37,310 nt of DNA from Cyclospora cayetanensis (Eukaryota; Apicomplexa; Conoidasida; Eucoccidiorida; Eimeriidae). Shown in pieces: positions 33,601-37,310 of this stretch (its first letter is position 1; each line of letters begins with the position of its first letter). The notes under the pieces were generated by a model. It worked only from the letters and a program-made list of their open reading frames with translations. It searched no databases and was not told the origin of the DNA. The DNA lies in contig NW_020312224.1 of the NCBI RefSeq assembly GCF_002999335.1, positions 1 through 37,310 of the forward strand. The letters are read 5' to 3'. A program made the translations under genes and the position numbers.

Positions 33601-36600
33601 TGTTCCGCTTTACTGCAAAGTGTGTATTCTGTGGATACTCCCGGCAAGGGCTCTATTGGGGGGTGCATCTGGGCGGCCGCTGTCTGTACAGCTGAACCGC
33701 CGTGAACGAGCAATGATGACGTGTTGCTGCTCTCCACTCAATATGCACCTGCCACTGTGGTCAAGCAGCTACACAAAATAGCTTCCGCGTCCCCGTTGCT
33801 CGAGTCCTGCGCACGCAAAGCAGCACTGCCCAAAAGTCGCGAATCATTTCAGTACCCCAAACCTACCAAATGCCCCCTAGACGCCTTACAGTCAAATGCG
33901 TTTAGGGATTTACCTTCAACCGTACACCGTTGCGTCACTTCGCACCAGCCTACAAAGCTGCCGGAGTGCAGTGTCTGCTCGTATGCTGGTATTGGCAAGT
34001 CTGTCGTGCGAGCCGATACCAATAATCCGGGCAGTGGCATCTCCAATTTCCCAAATAGCAACGTCAAGCCACTTCAATAAACTAGTTTTCATTCCCACCA
34101 ACTCCTTAAGGGATACATCTGGCCGACGTCAACCGTAAATGCTAAAGGCAACACATAAATCCCCCCTAGTGCATGGGATGGTAGAGAAAGCAACTTCCAA
34201 TACGGCATCCCATTAGGAGCGAAAAGTATGGTCCAGTGGTATGATTGGTGCGAGTAGCAGACGGTGCCGACCAAGCCACTAATGCACCTGTTCGCGCTAC
34301 ACGCTAGGTAGACAGGGCATGGAACGGTTGTGATGCAGTTTGATATGTCGCTGACGAGCTTGAATCGCGGAAAACTCATCTTGAATGTGTGCAACCCATA
34401 GAGCCCGCACTCTGACGATGACCAGGCACCCTTCCCGCAGAAGCGTAATAGCAGGCGGTGGGGGATGCATCAAGCCCTCTTAAACTAGTCGTGAGAAACA
34501 AGTCATGCGCAACGCAACGGAGTCCTGGGTAGTGGGCCAGGGCCGTATGACAGAACCACTGATGCGTCAAGAGTGAGCATTTATTTCCCTCCACAAGCTG
34601 CGAACCAAAACCACCATTAATAAGTCGTTGTGTCAGTCTGAGCGAATGGGATAGCGTTGAAGAAATTTAGATACTGCTCACACGTACTTCGAGACTAGTA
34701 AGAAGCTTGTTCAAGCCTGATATGGTTAAGGCTCTCGTGGGACGATTTATCAGTTCCTTAGCGTGATGTGAGGCTACCATGCGTGGCGAAGGCCTAGATG
34801 TCGCTGCAACCCAGACGTCCTTTTATTGATGGCGTTCCAATTGAGCGGAGTGAGGCAAGTCTGCTTTAGCCCGTCATGGCCTCCTGGTTAGCGTCGCATT
34901 AGTTAACGGCAGGATGCTGGCTTCCGAGAAAGCAAGGAGAAAGCCTGCTCCTGTCGCTGAAGTCAAGCACAATATTGTGGAGCCGCAGTCGTAGTCTTCT
35001 GACGAGTCTTTCTGGCTTCCCTCGTCGCTTGTTGAGACACTGGTGATCACAGAAGATAGCTGCTACTTCGTGCTGTGGCGGCGTCAGTGCCACTGCCGCC
35101 GCAATTTTTGCCTTGAATGTATCTGTTCCGCAGCATGGCCAGCAAAATAAGTATCTCAAGCTCGTTCTCACAGCCATGACTATTGAGAAATACCCAAACC
35201 AAATATGTATCCTTACACAGATTGAGCGCACGGAGTGATTCAATGTCGGCGTTTACCCGAAGTAACAATAGCGGAAAGCACAATGAGCTTCGCAAAAAGG
35301 TACGAGCCACGGCTGGTGCAGTGCTTCCTGCCACCAACAGGCTGCATCTTTCCTCGACTCCACATTCAGCAGCTCTACTACAGAGCTTTTTGTACTTCGT
35401 GAGGACTGCCGAGTATGCCTTTTGTGTTGCTGCAACACGCATGGAGGTGGGGGCATCTCAAGCACAGTATCGAGAATCTGGAGCTATTCAACAGCCTGGA
35501 TAAGCCAAATGTGCAACGCACTTCAGCTTTTCTTTGCCTGGCGTCCTGAGTGTCCTTGCAATTCGCGCGGCTTTCGCAACCTATAAAAGCATTTCCTATC
35601 CCTCACTGCCCCAGAACCTGCGGCCACAGCAGGATGACTAATGAATTTGCCCCTCGCATCAAGAGCTTTAGACATGCCGATGAAATAATGAGGAAAAAAG
35701 CAGATGCACCCTAGTAGACATACCAATTTCTTTCATATTATAGCCAGAGATGAGTCTGTTCAGCATAGCGTTGAGCACAAAATTGCCAAAAGGCCACAAG
35801 GCTTCAAGCTACATGGCGTGAACGCCTATCGCTACTGTTGCCGAAATCAAGAGCAACGCCAGTTACTCTTGACACGACAAGGGAGTAAACGTATTGCAGT
35901 GTGCGCTGTCTATCGCTCAGGGCCTCCCCCTTGGAAGACACCGGCCGGATAACATGGGTGGCAGATACATCACCTGCTTGGAGTAACATATACACCCTCA
36001 CAGTGCACACATCATTCAGCACATCTACAAACCAGTGAGCAGCTATGCTTGAAACTTATCTGGGATGCGAGAAACCGCCACTAGGACAACTCGTATAGAC
36101 TGTGCGTGCCCCTGCCTCGTGCTGAAGGGGAGTGGCCCCTCCTTCGCCATGCAGGTGATCCTGGCAAAACCGGCCACGTTCTGAAACTGTGTGTTATCAG
36201 GAGACTTCTTGGCCAGAAGCTGACGCTGGTGTTGTGTTGTACAATTTACTGCAATCCCTCTGCCTGTCGTTTGGTCAAGGAGCTGCAATGACTTCCCCTG
36301 TTGCCGCAACGGCAGCAGCTGCTCCTGCTGGACCTGAAGCTTCATAAACACTTCAGCTGTTCGAATCTTTGCAGGACATGTGGCACTACGGACTACCGTC
36401 GCAGCAGCTAGGTCCCGGTTGGAGGCATGCATACCATTCAGCACGGCCTGCGATTACCCACAAGGCCGCATGGCTACTTCCTGTGCACGACTTTAACTGT
36501 TATTCCTATTCGCGCTGTTGAGTACATTGTGAAGGGGCATGCATTCTGCAGCAATAGCAAAAAGGCGACTTCCGACTGCGAGACTGCGTGGAGAGCGAGT

Positions 36601-37184
36601 ACCTACGTGGTTGTGCTGGTTATTTTCTCTAGCTGTGACGCCACTGCTGAGGTTACGGAGACGCATTCATCAGTATGGGCTGCGTTACGAGTTGCCTCGG
36701 CAGTACATGAAGCTGTGGCACGCTTTTGATGGGATGATGTGTCTTTTTTAGGAATCGGGGCTTGGCTGCGAGACGATAACCTGGTACGTGAAAGTAGTAC
36801 CTCTTCATACAAGGCACAGGCCGATGTAGGTGCCGGCTGGAATCAGTTTGTAAATTGAATTCCGAAGGGAATATATCTCGAGTAATGAGTGCAGATGCCC
36901 CAGCGCCCTTCCCGTGCTGACATTGCAGAGGATAATAAGCCTTTATTGCGCTAAATGAAATGCTTAAAAGACCTTAAATGTCAGGATTACTCCTAGTGGA
37001 CGAGTATTAGGACCGCGTGCAATGTAAGGTAGAAAGGCAGTGACATGCTTGCAATAGGACTACACGAAGTCTATTCATACCGCAAGCAACCTCTGAAACC
37101 ACAGCCACTTGAATACTTTGCGATTTCTCCATTGAGCTGCTAGCCGGGAGCACGGCATGCTTATAACTAGCTTTACTGCTCATG
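30605..37184. other. Gene-poor subtelomeric region
   Basis: About 6.6 kb between COX2b and the telomere with no recognisable gene. Frames stay at or below about 130 codons; the best, 36043-36432 (-), is listed separately, and 35047-35442 (-, 131 codons, ATG) looks no better than chance. A short CA-rich stretch lies near 33139-33163. I see no telomere-associated tandem repeat array, no interstitial telomere blocks and no recognisable multigene-family member. Confidence 0.5.
36043..36432 (-). CDS. Weak candidate subtelomeric ORF, unrecognised
   Basis: ATG at 36432, 129 residues, no signal peptide or membrane segment, Gln-rich middle (LQVQQEQLLPLRQQGKSLQL). It is the most protein-like frame in the last 6 kb, but frames of this length are expected by chance in a window this size. 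Confidence 0.12.
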   Translation of the reverse strand: MHASNRDLAAATVVRSATCPAKIRTAEVFMKLQVQQEQLLPLRQQGKSLQLLDQTTGRGIAVNCTTQHQRQLLAKKSPDNTQFQNVAGFARITCMAKEGPLPFSTRQGHAQSIRVVLVAVSRIPDKFQA

Positions 37185-37310
37185 TTTAGGGTTTAGGGTT
37201 TAGGGTTTAGGGTTTAGGGTTTAGGGTTTAGGGTTTAGGGTTTAGGGTTTAGGGTTTAGGGTTTAGGGTTTAGGGTTTAGGGTTTAGGGTTTAGGGTTTA
37301 GGGTTTAGGG
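37185..37310 (+). repeat. Telomere: 18 perfect TTTAGGG repeats
   Basis: 126 bases are exactly 18 copies of TTTAGGG with no variant unit. The G-rich strand runs 5'->3' towards the window end, which is the orientation of a right-hand chromosome end. TTTAGGG is the repeat of coccidians such as Toxoplasma and Eimeria, and also of plants. The unique sequence ends at 37184 without a transition zone of degenerate repeats. Confidence 0.97.

Noticed and set aside
36350..36375. gttcgaatc, resembling a tRNA T-loop
   Set aside because: There is no pairing T-stem around it, nor an upstream anticodon arm or acceptor stem that I could pair by eye.

Overview
This is the right-hand end of a nuclear chromosome of an apicomplexan parasite, most probably an eimeriid coccidian (Eimeria/Cyclospora type; the genus cannot be fixed by eye). 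The evidence is: (i) the window ends in 18 perfect TTTAGGG telomere repeats in the correct orientation; (ii) there is a nuclear gene for only the C-terminal, copper-binding half of cytochrome c oxidase subunit 2 (COX2b), which is the split-COX2 arrangement of apicomplexans and their relatives; (iii) genes are rich in short GT-AG introns; (iv) low-complexity Gln, Ala and Pro-Ala tracts lie inside coding sequence.

Layout from left to right: 1-3463 no recognisable gene; 3464-3910 (-) small secreted single-pass membrane protein with a Pro-Ala tail; 6446-9681 (-) secreted M20D amidohydrolase, 8 exons rebuilt with every phase matching; 10453-11478 (+) unrecognised 341-residue Ser/Ala-rich protein; 13262-16291 (-) D-glycerate 3-kinase family P-loop kinase, 10 exons resolved and the start unresolved; 17955-19450 (-) ribosomal protein uL16/RPL10, 4 exons; 19451-24799 mostly empty, with a few coding-like pieces; 24800-27255 (+) PIG-L, the GPI-anchor N-acetylglucosaminylphosphatidylinositol de-N-acetylase, 6 exons, the last intron read as GC-AG; 27993-29400 (-) NudC/p23-like CS-domain protein with two Cdc37-like N-terminal motifs, 2 exons; 30026-30604 (+) COX2b; 30605-37184 gene-poor subtelomere; 37185-37310 telomere.

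The genes do not form a pathway. They are a housekeeping mix: translation, GPI-anchor synthesis in the ER, mitochondrial respiration, a probable Hsp90-type co-chaperone, glycerate phosphorylation and a secreted peptidase-like hydrolase. Two pairs are divergent and may share promoter regions: M20D with the 341-residue gene, and the CS-domain gene with COX2b. PIG-L and the CS-domain gene converge. I found no convincing tRNA, rRNA, transposon, CRISPR array or defence-type system. The most useful points are the exon reconstructions of M20D, the glycerate kinase and PIG-L, most of whose exons are too short to stand out as open frames; the GC-AG intron with its 37-nt terminal exon; the glycerate kinase itself; and the unusual CS-domain architecture.
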